Below, piece by piece: positions 1 to 8,529 of a stretch of 64,000 bases of DNA. The notes beneath the pieces are model-generated. The model did no database searches, was not told the DNA's origin, and worked only from the letters and a program-made list of their open reading frames with translations. The translations under genes and the position numbers were made by a program. The DNA comes from Natronomonas gomsonensis (GTDB lineage Archaea; Halobacteriota; Halobacteria; Halobacteriales; Haloarculaceae). Position 1 is the stretch's first letter; each line of letters begins with the position of its first letter. The DNA is taken from assembly GCF_024300825.1 (NCBI RefSeq), contig NZ_CP101323.1, positions 2,046,001 through 2,110,000 on the forward strand. Direction: 5' to 3'.

Positions 1-2
1 GG

Positions 3-920
3 TGCGAAGAAGAGGGCATCACGGACCTCAACGACGTGTCTGGTCGGGACCTGTACCGCTATCGAGTGTGGCGGCGAGAAGGCGGCTACTCCGGGCAGGA
101 ACTCAAGACGGTCACGTTGCGCGGCGACCTGAGTACGCTCCGGGCGTTCCTGCGCTTCTGTGCTGACATCGACGCCGTTCCGGGCGACCTGTACGAACAG
201 GTCCCACTGCCGACGACATCGGGCGCGAACGACGTGAGCGATTCGACGCTCGACGCCGACCGCGCGCTGGAGATTCTGAAACACCTCGAAACCTACGAGT
301 ACGCGAGCCGGCGGCACATCGTGGTGCTGCTTCTGTGGCACACCGGCTGTCGGGTCGGTGCGCTCAGGGCGCTCGACCTCGGTGACCTCGACCTCGACGG
401 CGACCGTCCCCGAGCGAACGGTCCCGCGGTTCGGTTCGTCCATCGACCCGAGAAGGACACCCCGCTGAAGAACGCCGAGGGAGGTGAACGGTGGAACTCC
501 ATCGGCGGCGGTGTCGCCCAAGCGGTGAAGGACTACATCGACGGCCCCCGCGTGGAGGTGACCGACGAGTACGGCCGCCCGCCGCTGGTGACGACGGAAC
601 ACGGCCGGATTGCGACCTCGACGGTTCGCTCTGAGTTGTACCGGGTGACTCGTCCCTGCTGGCGCGGGGCGACGTGTCCGCACGACCGCGACCCGGAGAC
701 GTGTGAGGCGACCGAGTACGCCCAGATGAGTACGTGCCCGTCGGCCCGATCTCCGCACGACGTGCGGAGTGGTCGGGTGACGGCGTTCCGGCGACAGGAC
801 GTTGACCGGGCGTTGGTCTCCGAACGACTCGACGCGAGCGAGGAGATTCTGGACAAACACTACGACCGCCGGAGCGAGCGCGGGAAGGCGGAGCAACGCC
901 GGAGGTTCTTCGACCTATGA
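3..920 (+). CDS. Tyrosine recombinase/integrase, 5' partial
   Basis: This is a site-specific tyrosine recombinase of the haloarchaeal phage/plasmid integrase type, which cuts and rejoins DNA through a phosphotyrosine. The frame is open from the window edge, and residues before the first internal GTG (position 36) still look like coding sequence (GITDLND), so the true start lies upstream and the core-binding domain is incomplete. Visible catalytic positions are the first Arg in HTGCRVGAL, an HxxR box in SPHDVRSGR and the nucleophilic Tyr in DKHYDRR near the C-terminus. A Cys/His-rich patch (CWRGATCPHDR, then ETCEATEY) sits between the Arg boxes, as is common in haloarchaeal members. It is the only mobile-element gene in the window, and what follows is ordinary chromosome, so this may be one edge of an integrated element. 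The family call is firm; the element it serves is not visible. Confidence 0.9.
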   Translation, partial: CEEEGITDLNDVSGRDLYRYRVWRREGGYSGQELKTVTLRGDLSTLRAFLRFCADIDAVPGDLYEQVPLPTTSGANDVSDSTLDADRALEILKHLETYEYASRRHIVVLLLWHTGCRVGALRALDLGDLDLDGDRPRANGPAVRFVHRPEKDTPLKNAEGGERWNSIGGGVAQAVKDYIDGPRVEVTDEYGRPPLVTTEHGRIATSTVRSELYRVTRPCWRGATCPHDRDPETCEATEYAQMSTCPSARSPHDVRSGRVTAFRRQDVDRALVSERLDASEEILDKHYDRRSERGKAEQRRRFFDL

Positions 921-1088
921 CGCGAACGCCCAGCGACCGGTCCCGACATCCGCGAAACCGGGTTCGGGGAGGGCGGACTTTTCCTGCGAACGGAGTGAGA
1001 GGCTCGTTTTCGCGAGCGACGAAGCCGCGAGCGTTTTCCAGTCGAATCGTGGCAGAACGCCTACGGTCGACCGCCGCGACTCGCGAGT

Positions 1089-1790
1089 ATGTCCGACAGC
1101 CACTCGATACCCGTCGACGGCGAGTCCGTCGCCGCCGAACACCACCCCGCCGCCGGCGACCGCTGGCTCGTCTTCTGTCACGGCTTTCTGAGCGATAAAA
1201 GCGGCAGCTACGAAGCCCGCTGTGAGCGGGCCGTCGAGGAGGGATACGACGCGGTCCGGTTCGACTTCCGGGGCAGCGGCGACTCCGACCGACCGTTCGT
1301 CGAGTCGACGTTGAGTACGCGACTGGCCGACCTTCGAGCGGTCGTCGACTACTTCGAACCCACCTCCTATGCGCTGTTCGGCTCCAGTTTCGGCGGGAAG
1401 GTCGCACTCCATGCCGCGACCGACGACCGCGTCGAGGCCGTCGCCAAGCGGGCGCCCGTAACCTACAACCGCGCCTTCGACGACTACCGCGCCGCCGTCG
1501 CCGATGCGGGCGAACTCCGCATCGACGACGGCCACGCTATCGACGGCCGGTTCTTCGATGACTTCGAGCAGTATCCCTTCGCCGACGTCTCCGACGCCAT
1601 CGACGTGCCCGTGGCGATGTTTCACGGCGCGTCGGACACCTCGGTCCCGATAGCGGACACCTTCGAGGCGGCGGCGACGCTCGACACCGACGTGATGGTC
1701 TCGAAGTTCGACGGGGAGGGCCACCGCTTTTCGGCGGCGGCCGAACGGCGACTGTTGGACCGACTGTTCGCGTGGCTCTCCGAGCGGTAA
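1089..1790 (+). CDS. Alpha/beta hydrolase
   Basis: This is a 233-residue cytoplasmic alpha/beta-hydrolase-fold enzyme, probably an esterase or lipase-like hydrolase; the substrate is unknown. The oxyanion-hole HG is at residues 31-32, the nucleophile elbow GSSFG places the serine at 100, the acid is probably Asp183 in HGASDTS, and the base is His212 in GEGHRF. The length is normal for a single-domain hydrolase without a large lid. It lies 168 bases downstream of the integrase on the same strand and has its own intergenic region, so it is unlikely to share an operon with it. Neighbours give no metabolic clue. Confidence 0.85.
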   Translation: MSDSHSIPVDGESVAAEHHPAAGDRWLVFCHGFLSDKSGSYEARCERAVEEGYDAVRFDFRGSGDSDRPFVESTLSTRLADLRAVVDYFEPTSYALFGSSFGGKVALHAATDDRVEAVAKRAPVTYNRAFDDYRAAVADAGELRIDDGHAIDGRFFDDFEQYPFADVSDAIDVPVAMFHGASDTSVPIADTFEAAATLDTDVMVSKFDGEGHRFSAAAERRLLDRLFAWLSER

Positions 1791-1949
1791 TCCTGTTCAC
1801 GAACGTGTACAAAGCCGTCGCAATCGGCCGATTTGAAACGTCGTAGGATATTATATGCAGGCCGTTGGAACCGTCGTGTGAGGCCACGACCGGAAGCCAC
1901 GTCGGGGAACGTGGGACGCCGTACCGCTCGGTCTCGGGAGGAACCAGAT

Positions 1950-2096
1950 ATGCCACTGCTAACGCGCGTCCGACAGATGTTCGGAACGTCACACGTCATC
2001 CACGAGTGTCGACGCTGTGGAACGAAACTCGACGGCGAGTTCGACACCTGTTCGAACTGCGACTCCGACGACATCGCCCGCTACGACATCGGATGA
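1950..2096 (+). CDS. Zinc-ribbon microprotein
   Basis: This is a 48-residue protein with two Cys-x2-Cys pairs (CRRCG, then CSNCD) about 14 residues apart, the pattern of a zinc ribbon. No other domain is present. The ATG at 1950 was chosen because the ribbon starts shortly after it and the upstream in-frame residues are Arg-rich and look non-coding. An AT-rich stretch (GGATATTATATGC, about 1846-1858) could hold a promoter for a leadered transcript. Such small zinc-binding proteins are common in haloarchaea and are generally uncharacterised. Function unknown. Confidence 0.7.
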   Translation: MPLLTRVRQMFGTSHVIHECRRCGTKLDGEFDTCSNCDSDDIARYDIG

Positions 2097-2162
2097 GAGA
2101 CGGTCGTTCGAGCGTCGGAGCCACCACAAGACATATTCTGTCGGTCGAACACGACAAGTTCG

Positions 2163-3437
2163 ATGCCCGCCCTCCATCGGTTGTGGGCACGCCGCCAGCG
2201 ACAGCCACGGTTCGTCGCCGCGTCGCTGGCCGTGCTCGCCGTCCTGCTCGCGTATCCGGCGATACAGTGGTGGCTCCAGTCGGCCGGTATCGCCGGCGAG
2301 TTTCGCTTCTATGACCTCGGCGCCTACCGCAGCGCCGTCAGCGCGTGGCACGCCGGAGACCCCCTGTACGTGCCGAACGACGACGGCGGCTACCACGGCA
2401 GTTACCTCTACCCGCCAGTGTACGTCCTGCTGTTCGCGCCGCTGTCGGAACTGCCGTTCCGGCAGGCCGGCGTCGCCTGGAACGCCCTCTCGGTGGCGCT
2501 GCTGTGGGGTGGCTTGCAGGCCGTCGTCGCCGCCTACGGCTGCCGGTTGGCGTGGTACGAACGCGGTCTGCTCCTGTGGGCCATCCTCGGCTTTCATCCC
2601 GTCATCCTCTCGATGCGACTCGCACAGGTGTCGGTGTTCCTCGCCGGCGTCCTGTCGGTCGCGCTTGCGGCACTCATCTACGCCGACCGCGACGACGGGG
2701 ACCAACGGCTCCAGTACCTCGCTGGCGCCGCGACGGCGGTCGCCGGAACGGTGAAACTCGTCTACGCTCCCACCGGCGCACACCTCCTCGCGAATCGCCG
2801 CCGATTCGCCGCCGCCGTCCTCACGGGGGTGGCGCTTTTGGCCGTCTCGCTTGGCGTCTTCGGCGTCGATACCCACCGCGCGTACCTCGATGTGCTCGCG
2901 TGGGGGAAGGGGTGGGGCGGCGGCCGCCCGCCGAGCCTGTGGCTGCCGGCGTACTTCCGGCCGCTGTACGTCCTCGGCGGGACGCTTTCGCTTGTCGTCA
3001 AACTCGGACTGTCGGCCGTCGTCGCCGCGCTCGCGTGGCTGGCGGCCGGCGAGGGAGTCGACGACACGGTGTTCGGCCTCGGTGTCGGCGCGACGCCGCT
3101 TCTCGCACCGCGACTCTACACACAGGACCTCACGCTCGTGTTACCGGCCGCCGTCGTCGTCCTGGCGACCGAACTCCGACGCGACGGCGGCTACCCGACC
3201 GTGCCGGTCCTCGCCGTGGGACTGGCCGCCGTCCACGCCTACGGCCTCTATCTCCTCGTGGAGGTGCTCCCCGACAGACTCCCGTTCGGGGAGACGCTGC
3301 TCGACGCCGCACCGATGTTACAGCCCGGACTCTGGGCGGCGGTGCTGCTCGCCGTCTTGGCCGGGTGGCGAATCGCCGAATCCGCCGATTTCGGCCGGCT
3401 GAGATACGGTTTGGATTCGAATCGGTCACACAGTTGA
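2163..3437 (+). CDS. GT87/DUF2029-type membrane glycosyltransferase
   Basis: This is a 424-residue polytopic membrane protein with roughly ten hydrophobic segments, typical of GT-C fold polyprenyl-phosphate-dependent mannosyltransferases (DUF2029/GT87). The first extracellular loop carries the family pattern of an acidic residue followed by a Tyr/Gly-rich stretch (YDLGAY, then AGDPLYVP), where the catalytic acid would sit. A charged loop with GDQRLQ and the LANRRRF segment are typical cytoplasmic connections. The likely role is transfer of a sugar from a dolichol-phosphate carrier to a lipid or protein-linked glycan on the outer face. It is monocistronic, with a histidine-kinase gene 44 bases downstream. 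The substrate cannot be inferred. Confidence 0.75.
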   Translation: MPALHRLWARRQRQPRFVAASLAVLAVLLAYPAIQWWLQSAGIAGEFRFYDLGAYRSAVSAWHAGDPLYVPNDDGGYHGSYLYPPVYVLLFAPLSELPFRQAGVAWNALSVALLWGGLQAVVAAYGCRLAWYERGLLLWAILGFHPVILSMRLAQVSVFLAGVLSVALAALIYADRDDGDQRLQYLAGAATAVAGTVKLVYAPTGAHLLANRRRFAAAVLTGVALLAVSLGVFGVDTHRAYLDVLAWGKGWGGGRPPSLWLPAYFRPLYVLGGTLSLVVKLGLSAVVAALAWLAAGEGVDDTVFGLGVGATPLLAPRLYTQDLTLVLPAAVVVLATELRRDGGYPTVPVLAVGLAAVHAYGLYLLVEVLPDRLPFGETLLDAAPMLQPGLWAAVLLAVLAGWRIAESADFGRLRYGLDSNRSHS

Positions 3438-3481
3438 ATTGCCCAATACGCTTAACATCAACGCTATCGCAGTGTACGGTT

Positions 3482-6070
3482 GTGACGTCGGGGATTCGGG
3501 TCCTTCACGTGGACGACGACGACGCCTTCCGCGATTTGACACAGCGATATCTCGAACGGGAAGGGATAGATGTCGTCGACGCAGAGAGGGCCGCCGACGC
3601 ACTCGACCGGCTCGACGAATCGGTCGACTGCGTCGTCTCCGACTACGACATGCCGAACACCGACGGGTTGGAGTTGCTCGAATCGGTTCGCGAGCGCGAC
3701 TCCGACCTCCCGTACATCCTCTTTACTGGGAAGGGAAGCGAGGAAATCGCGAGCGACGCCATCAGCGCGGGCGTGACGGATTACCTCCAGAAGGACGCCA
3801 GCGCCGAGCAGTTTACCGTCCTGTCGAACCGCATCGAACACGCCGTGACCAAGCGCCGGACCAAAGCCGCACTCGAAGAGAGCGAGCGGATGCTGTCGAC
3901 GCTCGTCTCGAACCTCCCCGGCATCGTGTATCGCTGCCGCAACGAGCCGGAGTGGCCGATGGAGTACATGAGCGGCAACGTCGCCGAGTTGACCGGCTAC
4001 GACGCCGAGACGTTCCTCAAGGGCGACCTGAAGTGGGCCGATATCATCAGAGACGACGAAGAGCGGCTCTGGAACACCGTCCAATCGGCCCTCGACGACC
4101 GCGAGCCGTTCGAGACGACCTACCGCATCGCCGACGCCGACGGGGAGACGCGGTGGATGTGGGAGCAGGGTCGCGGCGTCTTCGAGGACGGTGAGTTGGT
4201 CGCCTTGGAGGGGTTCATCACCGAGGTGACCGAGCGGAAACGCCACGAGCAGGAACTCGCCAAGTACGAGCGGTTGGTCGACGCGATGGGAGACCCGGTG
4301 TACACCACCGACGCCGACGGCTACGTCACGACGTTCAACAAGCGAGCGACGGCGCTGACCGGCTACGAGGCCGACGACATCGTCGGCGAGCACGTCGAGA
4401 TGCTGCTCACACCCGAGGACATCGAACGTGGTCGGGCCGTCGTCCGCGAGTTACTCGACTCCGAAGGGGCCGACACCGCGACCTACGACATCACGATTCG
4501 AGCGGCCGACGGCGAGCACCTCGAATTGGAAAATCACGTCGCCCTGCTCGCGGACGGCAGCGAGTTCCGCGGCACCGTCGGCGTCCTCCGGAGCAGCGAA
4601 GACCGAACCGACAACCGACTCCGCCGACTCCACGAGTCCGCTCGCGAGTTGATGAGCGAAGGCGACCGCGACCGCATCGCGTCGTTGACCACCGACGCGG
4701 CAAAGGAGATACTCGGCCAGCCGATTACGACGGTCCGTCTCGAAGCCGACGGCGCGCTTCTGGTGGCGTCGACGACCGAAGAAGCCGAGGAGACACTGCC
4801 CGAACGACCGCGAGACGTCTCCGGGGACACCCCGGCCGGAGCGGCGTTCCGCGAGGGGGAACCACGCGTCGAGGACGACCTCTCGGAGTACGACGACTTC
4901 GACCGTGGCAGCGTCAGCTCGGCCGCGTACTTCCCGCTCGGCGACCACGGCGTGTTGATAATCGGCGCCATCCAATCCGACGCCTTCGACGCACGGGACA
5001 TCCAGTTGGCGACGATACTCGCCGCCAACGCCGAGGCCGCACTGGACCGTGCCGCAAAGGAGGAGGCGCTCCGACAGGAGCGCGACGACCTCCAGGCGCT
5101 GTTCGAGAACATCCCCGACCCGACGGTCGAGACGGTCATTCGCCGTGGCGAGGCGGTCGTCGAGCGAGCGAATCCGGCCTTCGAGGACGTGTTCGGCTAC
5201 GACGAAGCCGCGGTGACCGGCGGGAACCTCGATGAGTTCATCGTTCCCACGGAGTCCAGAAACGAAGCCGTCCAGTACAACGAACGGATACGCGAAGGCG
5301 AGGGGTTCCACGGCGAGGTCCGTCGACTCACCGACGACGGCCTCCGGGATTTCATCCTCCACGTCGTCCCACACGACGTCACCGGCGAGTCGACCCGTGG
5401 CTACGCCATCTACACCGACATCACCGAACAGAAGCAACGCGAGCGGGAACTCGCCCGGCAGAACGAACGCCTCGACCAGTTCGCGAGCGTCGTCTCCCAC
5501 GACCTCCGGAACCCCCTGTCGGTCGCCCGCGGGCGCGTCGAACTCGCGCGAATGACCGGCGATGAGAAACACTTCGAGGCGTTGGAGCGCGCCCACGACC
5601 GCATGGAGGAACTCATCGAAGGGTTGCTCGCGCTGGCACGACAGGGGGAGTTGACCGGCGACCCCGTCGCCGTCGAGTTGGAGAGCGCCGCCGAGGCGGC
5701 GTGGGAGACCACTGACACGGACGACCTCACGCTCGAACTCGACGAAACAACGACCCTCGAGGCCGACCCCGAGCGACTCCGACAACTGCTCGAGAACCTC
5801 TTTCGGAACGCGGTGGAACACGGCGAGGAGGTCTCGACGCTCGTCGTCGGCAGCCTACCCGATGGCTTCTACGTCGAAGACGACGGCGTCGGCATCCCGG
5901 ACGACGAGCGTGAGTCGGTGCTCGAATCCGGCTACTCCACCGCCGGCGGCACCGGCTTCGGTCTCGCAATCGTCGACACCATCGCCGAGGCCCACGGCTG
6001 GGAGGTGTCGGTCACCGAAAGCGATTCCGGCGGTGCCCGCTTCGAGTTCCACGGCGCCACAGCGGAGTAA
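3482..6070 (+). CDS. Multidomain sensor histidine kinase with N-terminal receiver domain
   Basis: This is an 862-residue soluble signalling protein with no membrane segments. Order: receiver domain 4-122 (phospho-acceptor Asp54 in VVSDYDMP, acidic cluster DDDD at 11-14), PAS about 133-253, PAS about 258-373, GAF about 381-523, PAS about 531-650, HisKA about 660-722 with phospho-acceptor His673 in SHDLRNP, and HATPase_c about 760-860 (N box NLFRNAVEH, G boxes DDGVGIP and GTGFGLAI). The GTG at 3482 was chosen because the receiver domain begins immediately after it; the frame is open further upstream but that part overlaps the glycosyltransferase. A receiver in front of a kinase suggests it is itself controlled by phosphotransfer. 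No separate response regulator is adjacent. It ends directly against the convergent deacylase gene. The signal is unknown. Confidence 0.92.
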   Translation: MTSGIRVLHVDDDDAFRDLTQRYLEREGIDVVDAERAADALDRLDESVDCVVSDYDMPNTDGLELLESVRERDSDLPYILFTGKGSEEIASDAISAGVTDYLQKDASAEQFTVLSNRIEHAVTKRRTKAALEESERMLSTLVSNLPGIVYRCRNEPEWPMEYMSGNVAELTGYDAETFLKGDLKWADIIRDDEERLWNTVQSALDDREPFETTYRIADADGETRWMWEQGRGVFEDGELVALEGFITEVTERKRHEQELAKYERLVDAMGDPVYTTDADGYVTTFNKRATALTGYEADDIVGEHVEMLLTPEDIERGRAVVRELLDSEGADTATYDITIRAADGEHLELENHVALLADGSEFRGTVGVLRSSEDRTDNRLRRLHESARELMSEGDRDRIASLTTDAAKEILGQPITTVRLEADGALLVASTTEEAEETLPERPRDVSGDTPAGAAFREGEPRVEDDLSEYDDFDRGSVSSAAYFPLGDHGVLIIGAIQSDAFDARDIQLATILAANAEAALDRAAKEEALRQERDDLQALFENIPDPTVETVIRRGEAVVERANPAFEDVFGYDEAAVTGGNLDEFIVPTESRNEAVQYNERIREGEGFHGEVRRLTDDGLRDFILHVVPHDVTGESTRGYAIYTDITEQKQRERELARQNERLDQFASVVSHDLRNPLSVARGRVELARMTGDEKHFEALERAHDRMEELIEGLLALARQGELTGDPVAVELESAAEAAWETTDTDDLTLELDETTTLEADPERLRQLLENLFRNAVEHGEEVSTLVVGSLPDGFYVEDDGVGIPDDERESVLESGYSTAGGTGFGLAIVDTIAEAHGWEVSVTESDSGGARFEFHGATAE

Positions 6071-7159
6071 TCAGTCCACCTCGCCCGCCCGCCAGCGGCC
6101 GCCGTTGGCGCGGTAGCCGTCGAATTCGCCGCGCTCGATTTCCGCCTGGATTTCCTCACAGGTCGCGTCGTCGACCGCCGCGAGGTGACACAGCGGGTGC
6201 CCCGGCAGTGCGACCGGGTTCTCGAGGACGCCGACGAGCAGACCGGTGAACGGCGCCTCGACGGCGTGTTCTTCCTCGCCGAAGTGGTCCGTGATGGTGC
6301 AGATGGTCTCGCCGGCCCGGACCAGGGGGTAGGGGCCCCACTGCATGTCGACGAGGCCGCCGGTGTCCGCCCGGAGCCACGACTTCTCGGTGTCGTCGCC
6401 GATGACCCGACGCCACCCCGGATGCAACACCGAGTGTCCGGGCAACATGTCGTACTCCGCGAGCACCGACTCGACGCCCGCAACCGCCTTCTCGATGAGC
6501 GCCGGTTGAAACCGGTGGGCCTTCCCCATCTCGACGGCGACCGTTGGCGTCCCCGACGCCGTCGCGACGGCCCGGAGCGACCCGTTGTCGCCGGTCCCCG
6601 AGAGGACGAGGTTCGCGCCGAAGGCCCGCGTCAACCGCTCGACGGCCGGATCCGAGACGTTCGCGCGGGCGTGATACATCGTCGTCCGGTTGCGAGTCGA
6701 GGTGTGGAAATCGAGACAGAGGTCACACGGCTTCACGAACCGCTCGAACACCTCGTGGGCCATCCGTGAGGCCGTGTTACCGCTCTCTTGGCCCGGGAAC
6801 GAGCGATTGAGGTCCTGGTCGTAAATCGGGATGTAGCGCTGTTGGGCCTGATACCCCGGCACGTTGACGACGTGGACGACGACGACCGTTCCGTGGATGT
6901 CGGCCGGGGAGTAACGTCCGGCGACCTCCTGACACACCTTCACGCCGTTGAGTTCGTCGCCGTGAATCGCCGCGGTCAGACAGAGTCGTGGCCCCGGTTC
7001 GGACCCGTTGATGACGGTGACCGGCACCTCGACCGGGTCGCCGAGGTACGTCTCGCTGATTTCGTACCGGAAGTGTCGCTTCTCGCCGGGCGGGACTTTC
7101 CCGTCGTACCGGAAGGGGCGGGACGCCTCGGGGACGTCGATGGCCGTCGCGTCGGACAT
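6071..7159 (-). CDS. Succinylglutamate desuccinylase/aspartoacylase-family deacylase (DoeB-like candidate)
   Basis: This is a 362-residue zinc carboxypeptidase-fold deacylase of the AstE/AspA family. Visible zinc ligands are His66 and Glu69 in AIHGDE and His152 in LDFHTST; the substrate-binding DLNRSFPG motif is also present. The ATG at 7159 was preferred over an upstream in-frame start because similarity and acidic composition begin there. Family members remove acyl groups from amino acids: N-acetylaspartate, N-succinylglutamate, or N-acetyl-L-2,4-diaminobutyrate in ectoine breakdown (DoeB/EutE). It is transcribed divergently from an M24-fold protein across a 98-base gap, a pairing that recalls bacterial doeA/doeB. 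The enzymatic family is clear; the substrate is inference. Confidence 0.88.
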   Translation of the reverse strand: MSDATAIDVPEASRPFRYDGKVPPGEKRHFRYEISETYLGDPVEVPVTVINGSEPGPRLCLTAAIHGDELNGVKVCQEVAGRYSPADIHGTVVVVHVVNVPGYQAQQRYIPIYDQDLNRSFPGQESGNTASRMAHEVFERFVKPCDLCLDFHTSTRNRTTMYHARANVSDPAVERLTRAFGANLVLSGTGDNGSLRAVATASGTPTVAVEMGKAHRFQPALIEKAVAGVESVLAEYDMLPGHSVLHPGWRRVIGDDTEKSWLRADTGGLVDMQWGPYPLVRAGETICTITDHFGEEEHAVEAPFTGLLVGVLENPVALPGHPLCHLAAVDDATCEEIQAEIERGEFDGYRANGGRWRAGEVD

Positions 7160-7257
7160 GGGGGTGCCACACACGCGGCAACCAAGGTAGTTTCGTGGAA
7201 CTCGCTGACCCCCCGCTCTGACGAACCCTTTTGACCGAGAGCGACCCAGACTGACGC

Positions 7258-8457
7258 ATGACCACACGGCTCCCAGAGTCGGAATTCGACGACCGCCTCG
7301 CCGCCGCCAGGGAACGAATCGACACCTCGGATGCCGACGCCGGCGTCTGGTTCGGCGCGACTTCGATAGAGTACCTCACCGGCTTCGCACACATCCAAAC
7401 CGAGCGGCCGGTCGTCCTCGCTGTGACCGACGACACGGTCGCGCTGACCGTCCCCCGACTGGAAGTCGAACGCGCCGAGGCCGTCGACTCAATCGACCGC
7501 GTCGACTCGTACTTCGACTACCCCGGTGGCAATCCCATCGAGACGGCCGCCGAAACCCTGTCGGACCTCGGCGTCGAGTCGGTCGCCGCCGACGGCGACG
7601 GCGCCCCCGGCGTGATGGGGTATCAGGGGCCGCCGCTGAGCGAGTTCCTCGCCGTCGACACCCAAGACTGGGTGAGTCGGATGCGGTGGGCGAAAAGCGA
7701 CGCCGAAATCGAGTTGATACGGGAGTCCGCGGAGTGGGCGAACCTCGGCCACCGGTATCTCGCCGACTACACCGAGGTCGGCGCCCACCCGGCGACGGTT
7801 AGCCAGCGGGCCTCGACGGACGCCTCCCGGGCGATGCTCGACACGTTGGGTGACCGCTACGTCGAGCGCGCCCGCGGGGACGGCCCCGTCCACGCCGGCT
7901 ACATCTCCGCCGAGGAGACCGCCCTCCCGCACGGCCACACGCCGAATCAGCGACTCCGCGAGGGCGACGTACTGATTACGGGTGCGACCGCCAACGTCGA
8001 CGGCTACTTTTCGGAACTCGAACGGACGATGTTCGTCGGCGAACCCAGCGACCGACAGCGCGAGTGCTTCGAAATCATGCTCGAAGCCCAGACGATAGCC
8101 ATCGAATCGCTCGGTCCCGGCGTCGCGCTGGAGTACGTCGATAGCGAGGTCATAGCCTACTTCGAAGAGCAGGGCGTCGCCGACCTCGCCCAACACCACG
8201 TCGGCCACAACATCGGCTTGGGCGCCCACGAACCACCCTACATCGACCGCGGGTGGAGCGACCACTGCGAGGCCGACCACACGAACTACGACGCCGCTGA
8301 CGCGTCGATGGAGCCGGGGCACGTCTACACCATCGAACCCGGCATCTACACCGACACGGATGGGTACCGCCACTCCGACACCATCGCCATCACCGACGAC
8401 GGTATCGAGTGGCTCACCTACTACCCGCGGGAACTGGAGGCGAACGTGATTCGCTGA
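7258..8457 (+). CDS. M24-fold (creatinase/aminopeptidase P) protein lacking acidic metal ligands
   Basis: This is a 399-residue protein with an N-terminal creatinase-type domain (about 1-140) and a C-terminal pita-bread M24 domain. Conserved M24 marks are LPHGH (His225), HHVGHNIG (His314/His317) and TIEPGIY (Glu360). The positions that are normally Asp, Asp and Glu metal ligands read Gly (in ITGATA), Glu253 (GYFSEL) and Ser373 (YRHSDT), so a classical dinuclear metal centre is unlikely. That makes it closer to creatinase or ectoine-hydrolase (DoeA/EutD)-like hydrolases than to proline peptidases. The ATG at 7258 is preceded by a TATA-like CCTTTTGA about 30 bases upstream, fitting a leaderless transcript. 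It shares its promoter region with the divergent deacylase. The substrate is not established. Confidence 0.85.
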   Translation: MTTRLPESEFDDRLAAARERIDTSDADAGVWFGATSIEYLTGFAHIQTERPVVLAVTDDTVALTVPRLEVERAEAVDSIDRVDSYFDYPGGNPIETAAETLSDLGVESVAADGDGAPGVMGYQGPPLSEFLAVDTQDWVSRMRWAKSDAEIELIRESAEWANLGHRYLADYTEVGAHPATVSQRASTDASRAMLDTLGDRYVERARGDGPVHAGYISAEETALPHGHTPNQRLREGDVLITGATANVDGYFSELERTMFVGEPSDRQRECFEIMLEAQTIAIESLGPGVALEYVDSEVIAYFEEQGVADLAQHHVGHNIGLGAHEPPYIDRGWSDHCEADHTNYDAADASMEPGHVYTIEPGIYTDTDGYRHSDTIAITDDGIEWLTYYPRELEANVIR

Positions 8458-8529
8458 CGGCCGGCCCCAAGGGCCGACCGGCCGCCGGAGCCAAACGCTT
8501 GAAGTCGTCTGCCACGATAGCACCGCCCA

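Noticed and set aside
921-1088. Repeated GCGAGCG-type motifs after the integrase as an attachment site
   Set aside because: The repeats are short, imperfect and typical of GC-rich haloarchaeal spacers. Without the upstream sequence, no att repeat can be matched.
4451-5821. A 456-codon minus-strand open frame inside the histidine kinase
   Set aside because: It is antisense to a full multidomain kinase. The translation has no recognisable domain and mirrors the codon bias of the real gene.
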